Shown: positions 34,114-43,742 of the stretch, piece after piece
How the letters are laid out: the number at the start of each line of letters is the position of its first letter
How positions within the stretch are numbered: position 1 is the first letter of the stretch
Assembly: GCF_003171515.1 (NCBI RefSeq)
Contig: NC_089399.1
Coordinates: 3,782,001 to 3,846,000 of the forward strand
Direction: 5' to 3'
From: Pyrenophora tritici-repentis
Lineage: Eukaryota; Ascomycota; Dothideomycetes; Pleosporales; Pleosporaceae
DNA length: 64,000 bases
Translations under genes and position numbers: made by a program
The notes under the pieces: generated by a model
Told to the model about the DNA's origin: nothing
Database searches by the model: none
The model's input: the letters and a program-made list of their open reading frames with translations, nothing else

Positions 34114-35258
34114 TATGAGAAGCGCCTGTGGTGGTGGTGCCGCCTATTACTTCTTGAGCAGTTGAGCGAGGTAATGAAAAGCAAGAAGATGGATAAGACA
34201 ATTAATGCGAAACAGTTGTTTCGCCTGGTCTTCGTGTTCAATTGGCGTTGATGATGGTTGCGTATGCTAGGGGTTGTTTAGCTCAGCTGAGTGGGTGCGC
34301 GGGTTCCAAGCGTTCGTATTGCAGATCGAGCGCCAGTGAGCTGTATTTAGAACGGGACATGGTTCGTGCGAGAGATCGAAATGTAGATCGAGAGAGGTGA
34401 AGTCTGATTCTAGGGAGAGATGATTCGAAGATAGAAAGCATATGTGTAATAGTGTCTCGTGGTTTGGAAGGATGAGGTTTAGCGCGGTTGGTGCGCGTTC
34501 TGTTCCTGCAGGTGTGACGAGAATGCTTATATTGAAGCTTTTTTTTCACGTTGGTTTGCTTACGGTCTATCAATTCAACACGAGAATTGTGCACGCGTCC
34601 AAGATGTTGGGGAGTCAGCGCTGTATGAATGAATTGCATGCGCTACCGTCCGGACGGTCAAGACGGTTATGTGCTGTCGATTTAAGGCGTCCCAATCTCA
34701 TGCACAAATCTCTCGGCTCGATAGCGTGGCGCATCGTCCGGGAAATTTGATTCTCTACCTGCAGGAGCGTACATAATTCGATGATCCCTTTGCAGAAGAA
34801 AAGGTTTACTGTGATTTCCTTCTCCAGCAACTCTATGTTGATCTAAAATGGCAACAATACCATAGGCCAAGACTACCAATACGAATAACGAGACAACGGC
34901 ATCAAAGAGCCTCAGAGTCTGACGGTATCCCTGTTCCCGCACGGGTAGCTTCCTGGTAACTGGATTGCTAGTGTTCGAAAAGTGGATGTCTTGCCCAGTC
35001 GCTTGTCAACATGCCGTCCAATGTCCACTCCGGAACCGGGTAAAGACGAAAAGGCCACCCGAGTCTCTGTCTTAAGTGGCTAATCTAGAAATATGCCGGT
35101 CGATATGCTGGATACCGCTAGTATGAATCTCAGCCGTTGCGATAGTGGTGGCGTATGCAGATCTATATATACAAGGCGAGTACGCCCGACGTCGAGCTTC
35201 TGAGTTTTATGCGGTGCTGTTTCGTTGCAGCATCTTTTTCTATTCGCACAGCTGGAAG
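34114..35258. other. Intergenic, 1.1 kb
   Basis: Between the divergent MARVEL and GMC-oxidoreductase genes. Small frames on both strands carry no domain. No repeat or RNA gene was recognised. It must contain both promoters. Confidence 0.55.
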
Positions 35259-37126
35259 ATGAAGTTTCTGGTATTGACGTGGGCCGCATCTGGGCTGTTG
35301 GGTCACACCTGTGCAGCAATTGTCGGGCGTGAGCAAAGCCAACCGGCCAACTCTAGGGCATATGATTTTGTAAGTTGGATTGAGAAATAAAATACCAGTT
35401 CAGCAGTTTCTAACAGGAAGACAAGATCATAGTAGGGGGTGGTACTGCAGGCCTAGCGGTTGCTTCACGCATCAGCGTTGGCATTCCCGATCTAAGCATA
35501 CTTGTCATTGAGGCCGGGCCCGACGGTCGTGAAGAACCAGGCATCAGCATCCCAGGTAGAAAGGGCTCAACGCTTGGTGGAAAGTATGACTGGAATTTTA
35601 CCACCATCGCACAGCCCGCCGCCAACAACCGCGTGTTCTCCCAGAATCGTGGCAAAGTCCTTGGAGGCAGCTCAGCACTCAATCTTATGACATGGGACCG
35701 GACCTCAGCATATGAGCTGGATGCCTGGGAACATACTCTGGGCAATGAGGGGTGGAACTGGAAGAATCTGTACGCTGCTATGTTGAAGGTTGAGACTTTC
35801 CTGCCGTCGCCCGCGTATGGAACAGAAGGAGTTGGCAAGACAGGACCTATCCGGACGCTTATTAACAGGATCTTTCCTAAGCACCAGGATACATGGTACC
35901 CAACCATGAACAGTCTTGGATTGGTAACCAACCGAGAGTCTCTCAATGGTAATCTAATTGGAGTGTCCACCCAGCCAAGCAACGTCAGCCCCAACTACAC
36001 GCGTTCCTACGCCCCAGAGTACCTTAAACTCGCTCTACAAAATGTTGATTTGAAGGTAGAAACGCGTGTAGCGAAGATCAACTTCAAGGGAACGACTGCT
36101 ACTGGAGTCACGTTGGAGGACGGTACAACCATCACTGCTCGGCGGGAAGTGATAATTTCCGCAGGATCATTCCAGACGCCTGGTCTTCTTGAGCTTTCTG
36201 GTATCGGTAACGCAACACTCCTTGAGAAGCTTGGCATTCCAGTCGTCAAGCATCTGCCCTCCGTTGGTGAGAACCTCCAAGATCATATCCGTATCCAAAT
36301 CTCGTACCAGCTCAAGCCCGAATATCCCTCCTTCGATGTCCTCAAAAACGCTACACGCGCAGCTGCTGAGTTGGCGCTCTACAACGCCGATCGCGTATCA
36401 CTCTACGACTACACCGCTAGCGGCTACGCATACTTCCCATGGAGCATCGTATCCAACGCCACGTCCTCGAAATTCCAAAACCTAGTTCTGAACGACAAGA
36501 CCTTGACTTCCACCACGGACAGGCTGAAGAAGAGCTACTTCTCCCCAACCCTCAGCACCATGGTTCCTCAACTAGAAGTCATCTTCTCAGACGGCTACAC
36601 CGGCCTCAAAGGATACCCAGCAGCGAACTCATCCCAATTCGGCATTGGAACCTTCGCCCTTATCGGCGTCGTACAACATCCCCTCAGCAAAGGCTACGTT
36701 CACATCACCTCGCGCAACATCAGCGATAAGCCCCTCATCAACCCAAACTACCTGTCAAACCCTTACGATCTGCAAGCCGCGACGAACCTAGCCAAGTTCC
36801 TGCGCAAGATTGCTTCGTCCAAGCCCATGAGCGATGTCTGGACCGAGGAGTACGAGCCTGGTAGTTCGGTTCAAACTGATGAGGACTGGAAGAAGTATGC
36901 GCTGGCTAATACGCTAAGTATTTACCATCCCGTTGGTTCTGCCGCGTTGCTTCCAGAGAAAGATGGCGGTGTGGTGGATACCAAGCTAAAGGTGTATGGT
37001 ACCAAGGGATTGAGAGTAGTAGACGCGAGCATTATTCCTTTGCTACCGAGTGCGCATATTCAGACGCTGGTTTATGGAATTGCCGAGATGGCGGCGGAGA
37101 TGATTATCAGTGAGCATAAAAGATAG
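35259..37126 (+). CDS. Secreted GMC-family FAD oxidoreductase
   Basis: Glucose-methanol-choline oxidoreductase that would oxidise an alcohol or sugar using FAD. Exons are 35259-35369 and 35417-37126 (606 residues), joined in phase 0. MKFLVLTWAASGLLGHTCAA is a signal peptide. The FAD turn IIVGGGTAGLAVASRIS lies just after the splice. GMC signature 1 is RGKVLGGSSALNLMTWDR, and signature 2 is GSFQTPGLLELSGIG. The catalytic region near the C-terminus has IYHPVGSAA and SAHIQTLVYGIAEMAAEMI, so both active-site positions are His (the second is Asn or His in the family). Many N-glycosylation sequons fit secretion. It lies 0.4 kb upstream of a P450 on the same strand. Substrate is unknown; aryl-alcohol, glucose or choline-like oxidases are all possible. 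Confidence 0.93.
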
Positions 37127-37523
37127 TTTAGGGTGAGTTGTTCGAAAAAAAGCAATGTGAGGGGGAAGACTGGCTAAGTTGAGGAACGGTACACAACGCG
37201 TAGACGTCATGGAACCACTTTCACGACTTCACAATATTATCTTCTGGTCATCTTGCTGACATCCAAACACTGTAACCCGCACAACGAAAAGACAACAACA
37301 TACATGCACACTACGTGATTGAGAGTTCACAGTCCGTGCGCGCAAGACACACCACGTCCACCAACCAGTCGATTTTCGTCTTTCCGTTTCACGACTAAGT
37401 TACCTAGAGTAGGGCCGACTCCCTATTTAGTGTTGATCTGTATCGCCAACCTCGCTGCCCAGGAGAACTACATAAACATCCCACAACCAAGTGCATCACT
37501 GCATATCGCATAACACAGCAAGC
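37127..37523. other. Intergenic, 0.4 kb
   Basis: Terminator of the GMC gene and promoter of the P450 gene. Nothing else seen. Confidence 0.6.
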
Positions 37524-39269
37524 ATGGATGTCAACACCACTACCGTGGGCATCGATCGCCCATCGATGCTTGCAGCAGTCCAACACAGCTTACTTGCCCG
37601 GGTTATCGTGACTGTTGTCGTCGTTTGTGTTTGCACTAGAATTTTAAGCTCGCATTGGTTCCATTCAATTAGGAACAGCAAGGGCCACAATGTTATGCCT
37701 CCGACAGTACCGTACTGGATCCCAGGTCTGAAACATGCCTTTCATCTGGCATTCTACTCGAAGACGTTCATGGGGAATTGTTTGTAAGTGAAAACACCTA
37801 TCCGGATGGTTCCGGCCCATGACGGGGGGGGCCTTTATCTGATCACCACCCAATGCACTACACGTACACCCTTTTGCATCAATGTGTTGACAATTGATAG
37901 GAAAAAATATGGCGATGGAACTCCTTTCATCCTTGATGGTGCAGGCCAGAAAATGTGCATCATCGTGGACCCGGATCATATCAAAAACGCCATTCGCTCA
38001 GCAAAAGAGATGGATCCCAATCCGTTCATCCACGAGAGAATCATGGGTGCCTTGATGGGAAGCCCCCAATCAGCTATCAATTACTATCAGTCTGAAGAAT
38101 CAAACACCGATTACATCCAGACAACACATATCCGGCACCACACTACAGGCTCCAACCTAGGCCTACTTGATACAAGGATGTTTGAAACACTAAAACGCAC
38201 AATCGGGGAGACGTTGGATTCAACAGGAGAGTGGACTGAGATACCAGATCTATTTTCATTCCTCAGATATCACGTCACATACGCCGTCGCTATCACGATC
38301 CTCGGAACTGAACTAGTATCAACCTATCCCGACCTCATAGCTGATCTCTGGACCCACATCGAAGCCACAGATCAATTCTTCTTAGGCCTCCCTCGCATCG
38401 CAATCCCCAAAGCCTATGCTGCTCGCGACCGTCTGCTCGGCAACTTCAGAGTCTGGAGTACCAAATCCATGGAACTCCGCAAACAAAACAAGACAGACAC
38501 AGTCTGGGACCCAGTCGCCGGCTCCGGCCTCGCCCAAGAACGCGAGGAACTATACAGCGAGCTACCCGGCCACGACGAATACGCCCGATCAGCCCAAACG
38601 CTCGGCCTCCTCTACGGCGGAACCAGTCTCAGCGTGCCCATAACCTTCTGGTACGTGTACGAGACACTACGTAGCACCGACCTCAACACGCGCATCCTTG
38701 GCGAAATAAACAAACACGCAGATCCTAAGACGCAATCGTACCGCTTCACGCAGCTTACCACGCGTCCGCTATTACAATCGCTTCACGCAGAGACAACTCG
38801 CCTCTACAGCTCCAACCTGACCGTCCGCTCAGTAACAACACCCTCGTTTGCCCTGGATGAGAAATACAGCATTCCGCAGGGAACCGCGGTTTTCATCCCT
38901 AATAAATGGGCTGGCATGTTCGCTCCTGGGTGGGAGAAAACGCGTACTGAAGCGCTCGCTCGGCCGCTGCATACCTTTTGGGCGGAGCGCTTCCTCGTGT
39001 CTGACGGGGAGAAGAAGGAGCGCTTTAGCGATGCGGGGTTGAGTAGTACGTGGATGAGTTTTGGGGGCGGCGAACACAAGTGTCCTGGACGGCATTTTGC
39101 GCGTAATATTGGGATTGTTACGTTGACGGTGGTGATGGGCGTGTTTGAGGTTGAGATTTGCGATGTTGAGGGCGCGAGGAGGTTGGACCCGGATCCGAGG
39201 GAGAAGGGGTTTGGGACGTTGGTGCCGAGGGGGAAGGTGGCGGCGAGGATTAGGAGGCGGGTGGATTAG
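37524..39269 (+). CDS. Cytochrome P450 monooxygenase
   Basis: Heme-thiolate monooxygenase, membrane-anchored in the endoplasmic reticulum. Exons are 37524-37783 and 37901-39269 (542 residues); without splicing the frame would stop immediately at 37785. The N-terminal anchor is ARVIVTVVVVCVCTRIL, followed by the Pro-rich hinge MPPTVPYWIPGL. The K-helix ExxR motif is LHAETTRLY, and the heme loop is SFGGGEHKCPGRHFARN with the axial Cys. The I-helix segment is LGLLYGGTSLSVPITFWY, which lacks the usual acidic-Thr pair; that is seen in CYP7/CYP8-type and some isomerase-like P450s, so the chemistry may be atypical. Overall it resembles fungal P450s of the 7-alpha-hydroxylase/prostacyclin-synthase-like clan. 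It sits between two other oxidoreductase genes. Substrate unknown. Confidence 0.93.
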
Positions 39270-39392
39270 ATGGGTTGGTTGGGGGGTGGACGGTGTGTGG
39301 TAAGAATATGTCGTTGAAAGAATGGGTATGCGGACGTTTACGGTAACGATGAGTAGAAACTAAGATGTCAAGACAGGATTACTAGATCACTT

Positions 39393-41177
39393 CTAATAAT
39401 CAAAATTCTCTGTAACTACTTTCTTCCCATCCAACCACCTCAACACCTCCTTCCTCATCCCCTTGCCCGCACACAAATACCAAGTCTCTGCCTCCACACC
39501 CTCCACATCATCCTTCCTCAATCTCCTTTCTACAACCCTCGCTTCCTTACCCAACTGCTCCTTCACACCATCCACTACCTGCCCCGTTAAAAACACAGTC
39601 GTACACCCATCCAACCCCGGATATCTCTCAATCGTATCCCCTACTAACCCCACATCCCCGCCCCTCACAGCCCAAAACAACTTAAACCTCTCTTTTTCCA
39701 GCCGCAAGCGCCCTATCTGACCCAAAAGTGGTGTAATACCCACCCCACTCGCCACTATAACCGCACTGCTATCCGTCCCAATCTGCATTCCACCACCCAC
39801 ACCCCTGACCAAAACCTCCAAGCCCGAACGCTCGTTTTGTTTGCAGAGAAACCTCGTCACAGCGCCCACTTTTCTGATTGTGATTTCAAACTCCTTCTCC
39901 TTGCCCTCCACCCCCGTCGACGAAGTTTCACGCGAAGGAGCAGAAGAAATCGTAAACGTCCTAACGAAATCATCATTCAAACTCAACGGGTCATCGTCGC
40001 GCATGTGTTCGTAGCCGATATCTAGTTCGTTACTAAAATCCAGCGCGACCCATTGACTCGGTTCGTAAGACAAGCCGCTGGGGACGGAGAACTTGAAGCG
40101 TGTGATTGATGGGGTGAGGGGGGTAAGTTTGGTTAGGTGGGCTGTGATGGGTATAGTTGACGAAGAGATGGCAGATTTGATATTACCTTCTGCTGCCAAA
40201 GTGCGGATGGGCGGGTTATACGGACTTGGTGTTTTCTTGGTACCGCGGAAAGGCAGACCGGACTGAACGAAGCGCGCCTCGCTGATTGTGATCTTAACGG
40301 CCAAGTTACTGCCAGGGAGGAGTATGGCGGCAGCGCCGCCAGAGAGAATCTCACTAACGCCTGTTATGTAGAGAATGTCGCCGGTTTCGTAGTCGGGCAC
40401 TGTGAGTCCGATTTGGGGACGCATTTGCAGGTTTCCTAGAGATTGGTAGAGCCGGTTGCCTGAGTACTCTGGGTAGATTATCTCTGTGTCGGAGATGAGG
40501 CGGATGAATCCTGGGGCGCCGCCGCGGTGGTTCACGTCCATGTCGTTTGCGGTGCTGGTGCAGAGGAAGAACATGTCTGCTCTCCAAAGGAGGGATGTGG
40601 CTTGTGGGGTTAGTGAGGGCCCGCATGATTGCAAAGTTGAGGATATGGACGCAGGATGGATTTCGTATTGGTTTAGGTATTTGGGACAATTTCCTAGGCT
40701 TTGCTCGATTTTGGTTACGAGTTGGAGTAGTTGGGCTGGGGAGGTGGTGGCGTCTGTGTCTCGGAGTGCGCCTGCTATCATGCGTCCGGCTGTTTTTACT
40801 CTCTTTCTTGTCATCAAATCGATGGCTAGTCCTGCGACTGGTTTTCCGCCGTCCGCGGGTTTTGATGTTTGCCCGTCTTTTGCGTCACCAACGAGTGCTT
40901 GTACCACGGGATCGTTCTTGCTGTCAACGAGCGTTCGCGTGCCAACGAATCCTCCACCGAGCGGCTCTAAGAAGCCTGGCTCTCCGCCCCATAACGTGGT
41001 CCAGGGACGGTCTTGAGCATCTAGAGTCCCGAAAGCGAGGAGAGGCGCGCGTTGGAACATGTTGGATGCCTGGGGTGTGAGCATAGTTGAGGTTGGATTG
41101 TCCTGGGGTGGAACGCGAAGGAGACGATGCATCTTCTCTTCGCCTTCATTGAACGGCATCCCCATTGAGAAAGCCAT
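39393..41177 (-). CDS. PNPOx-like FMN domain fused to FAD/NAD(P) ferredoxin-reductase domain
   Basis: Two-part oxidoreductase of 594 residues, one exon. The start at 41177 (MAFSMGMPFNEGEEKMHRLL) was chosen over an upstream Met because the preceding 32 residues look like leader. The N-terminal half has a pyridoxamine-phosphate-oxidase-like split barrel: PLLAFGTLDAQDRPWTTLW near residue 45, FFLCTSTANDMDVNHRGG near 200 and GRMIAGAL. The C-terminal half is an FAD-binding FR-type reductase: YEPSQWVALDF, RTFTISSAPS (FAD-contact RxxS/T motif), then the nucleotide-binding VASGVGITPLLGQIGRL and the terminal YLCAGKGMRKEV. Such proteins shuttle electrons from NAD(P)H to flavin. It is convergent with the P450 (123 bp between stops), so a supporting redox role is possible but unproven. 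It lacks the 2Fe-2S domain found in related bacterial fusions. Confidence 0.88.
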   Translation of the reverse strand: MAFSMGMPFNEGEEKMHRLLRVPPQDNPTSTMLTPQASNMFQRAPLLAFGTLDAQDRPWTTLWGGEPGFLEPLGGGFVGTRTLVDSKNDPVVQALVGDAKDGQTSKPADGGKPVAGLAIDLMTRKRVKTAGRMIAGALRDTDATTSPAQLLQLVTKIEQSLGNCPKYLNQYEIHPASISSTLQSCGPSLTPQATSLLWRADMFFLCTSTANDMDVNHRGGAPGFIRLISDTEIIYPEYSGNRLYQSLGNLQMRPQIGLTVPDYETGDILYITGVSEILSGGAAAILLPGSNLAVKITISEARFVQSGLPFRGTKKTPSPYNPPIRTLAAEGNIKSAISSSTIPITAHLTKLTPLTPSITRFKFSVPSGLSYEPSQWVALDFSNELDIGYEHMRDDDPLSLNDDFVRTFTISSAPSRETSSTGVEGKEKEFEITIRKVGAVTRFLCKQNERSGLEVLVRGVGGGMQIGTDSSAVIVASGVGITPLLGQIGRLRLEKERFKLFWAVRGGDVGLVGDTIERYPGLDGCTTVFLTGQVVDGVKEQLGKEARVVERRLRKDDVEGVEAETWYLCAGKGMRKEVLRWLDGKKVVTENFDY

Positions 41178-41915
41178 GGTTTCAATTTGAAGTTTACAAG
41201 TGACAAAAGTGGTGAAGTGATAAGATGAAAATATCAACGAGCTATCGAGATAGCTGAACTTACCGCGGCGCATTTCTTATACGTCTGCTATTATGCAATG
41301 GCTGGCCTTACGGCGTCTACTACCCATCTCTCATGTCTCTAGATTCATCTGGTCTGGCAGGTTTTGCGTGCCTTTGAGCCGAGCTGTGTAAGCGCATTGG
41401 CATCTCCATATGTCATCTGCAGGGCGCTGACGATCCTGAATCGGCGTCGGCGTCGGCGGAGGGGAAGATGCCGTTTTTGGCAACGTAATTCGAATGGAGT
41501 TGGTAATCTCATGCCCAACCGCCGTATAGGCAATAGCTCGGCGGTAAGCGCAGGCGCAGGTTCCCCAGATAACCTGAAACTCATGACAGGCTCAAGGTGT
41601 GCAATGTGCATACGGCGACGCACGAGCCAGCTATTTTAGGGGACGCACGCTGCACGTCGTGCAATTGGCGTGCATGACATTGTGTGGAGGTGGAGACAGC
41701 TTGGCTTAGCGTGACAGGGTGCAGTCGGCCAGACTCTAGTACAACAGCTTGGAACTCCCTCTCTCTCTCTCTTCGCTTTCTCTTCACCTACGTTCCTTCA
41801 GCTACCTATTGATTACCTCCCTTTCTTGTTGTTGACCCTTACGCGCCGGTGCCAAACTCACCGTTCACCCTACTTTGAGTACTTTCACTGCAGCTAGCTA
41901 GAGCTCACCATCACC
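41178..41915. other. Intergenic, 0.7 kb (divergent promoters)
   Basis: Between the flavin oxidoreductase (-) and the Pro/Ala-rich gene (+). It contains the CT-rich run at 41755-41790 typical of a fungal core promoter on the + side. No other feature. Confidence 0.55.
41755..41790 (+). promoter_or_regulatory. CT-rich core-promoter tract
   Basis: A nearly pure pyrimidine run (CTCCCTCTCTCTCTCTCT and onward) ending in TTCACC, about 130 bases before the start codon at 41916. CT-rich tracts just upstream of the transcription start are common in highly expressed filamentous-fungal genes. Confidence 0.4.
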
Positions 41916-43121
41916 ATGCCGGGAGTTCGTAAGTGCAATGTTCCTTCACCTTCAATCTCACTCTTTCCACGTCACCGACACGGAAATCATCGGTGCTCGT
42001 TGTTTGCAGGTCTGCGATGGCGGTTGCCTTGTCCAACCACGATATAAACACAAACACAGCCCACATTCTTCCGCCAGCCCATTACACACCATATCATCCC
42101 ACGCGATCGCTATCATTATCATTCCCAGAGCTTCGCTATCTGACACATTTCTCCTACAGCACTCGACGCCGTCGACACGATGAAGAAGGCTTTCAAGGGT
42201 CTGTTTAGAAAGAAGTCTAAGAACCAGTCAACGGCCACTGGAACGGCTGGCCCCTCAAATGCGGCGCCCACCGAAACCACACCAGCTGCACCAGCCCCTG
42301 CTACTGCGCCCCAGCCTGCACCAGCGCCTGCGACGACGGAGACTACGCCTGCGCCCGCGACGAGCGGCGCACCTGCCGAGGTAGCTGCGCCGGCTGCACC
42401 AGCTGCACCGGCTGCGGCACCAGCCCAGGATGAGGCCAAGAAAGACGAAGCTGCTGCTTTGACTGAGGTCAGAAAGGCTACAGCGAGTATGTCATCATTC
42501 CACTCCAATTCCACCCCACAAGAGTACGAGGATGAAGATGCCTGGGATGGCTCCAGGCGACGAATGAAAGTCACCTTGGACAACCAGTGGTCCGGTCCCG
42601 CCTAAGAAGGCCATGGTTGATCTCACGCGACGTTACCACTCTTACGATATTCGACGATTTTCCTTTTTTTTTTACACCAAAGATACCCATAGACTAACGA
42701 CTCTCTTTCAGCCCCTGAACCCGCCGGCGCCGTTGCGCCCGTGCCCCCAACTGCTGCTGAAGCTCAGCCCACGGCTACTGAGGCCCCGAAGGAAACTGAG
42801 GCTAAGGCAAGTGATACACCTGCACCAGCTGCCCCAGTAGATGTTCCAGAGGTGCCAAGCAGCAAGCCTGCCGCTGGCATGAGCGCGACAAGTGGACCCA
42901 TGTTTGATGAGCCCAACTTTCACGACGAGAAGCCTGCCCCTGCACCAGCTGCGGCCGCTGAAACTGAGCAGTCTACCGCTCCATCAGCGCCCGCTGCTGC
43001 AGCTGAGCAACCCGCCGCTCCTGCTCCGGCCCCAGCCCCTGCGGCTCCTACCGAGGAGATCTCGGCTGCACCTGCGGCTACTCCTACCTCGGTCGATCCC
43101 AAGGACAGAGTGCAAGCTTAG
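41916..43121 (+). CDS. Pro/Ala-rich hypothetical protein, three exons, probable alternative 3' end
   Basis: Family not recognised. Spliced exons 41916-41928, 42160-42486 and 42712-43121 give 249 residues in frame: MPGVPLDAVDTMKKAFKGLF, a basic KKSK patch, then long Pro/Ala/Thr/Glu-rich sequence (PAPAPA runs) and the acidic segment MFDEPNFHDEKP. Both introns are long for this window (231 and 225 bp) but have strong GTAAGT/GTATGT donors, a CTAAC branch site in intron 2, and CAG acceptors. If intron 2 is retained, translation continues to a TAA at 42603-42605 through well-ordered coding-like sequence (YEDEDAWDGSRRRMKV, then TLDNQWSGPA), so two C-termini are likely. The amphipathic N-terminal helix could bind membrane. 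Function unknown. Confidence 0.7.
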
Positions 43122-43742
43122 AAGGATTCCATTAAAGGATCATCGGTTGTCGACAGCGGGGAGAACCAGGTTCGATCAGGGCGTCCCCCAGTGCCTACAC
43201 CAGGGCAATATCCACGAGGACACTCCCATACGTACAGATGGTTCCGAAGACAATGGCGGAAGATCCGCAATCGTGTTGACCGTGTTCGAGGCAGGCGCAG
43301 ATGAAAATTGCCAAGGTGTCAGTTAGGGTCTCTTTCCCAGGCATTGTTTTTTCGCGGTTTTCTACTAATACTATACCCCACTGCTGCGTCTTTGGACGAG
43401 CGGATTCGAGCTTTCGGCGAGTTTGATTCATAGCAATGCAATAGTTTCTTGACGTCTTCTTTCCACATTCTAATGCTGTACAAGATGTTGAATTGGGTCA
43501 CTTGCACTGCAATGCTGACCATTGGAGCTGCTTAGCGCGGGGCAATTGCAGCCGCGCCATACGTCAATGACTGCCCCACTAGTTACCGTCGACGTCAACC
43601 AAGGTACGCGACGATTTTCAAACTATCGAACCAGTGACACCTCTCCCCCAAGTACGCGAAACAATAAATTTCCTCTCGGCTGTACAGGCTCAAGCAACCC
43701 CAGTACTTCCACCCTCCAGACCATCGACGGCAACCACACGCA
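43122..43742. other. Intergenic, 0.6 kb
   Basis: Between tandem + strand genes. An upstream ATG at 43567 opens a frame that overlaps the HBS1 start out of frame and might act as an upstream ORF if it lies in the leader. Nothing else recognised. Confidence 0.5.

Noticed and set aside
35259..41177. Full secondary-metabolite cluster
   Set aside because: No backbone synthase, transporter or pathway regulator is present nearby.
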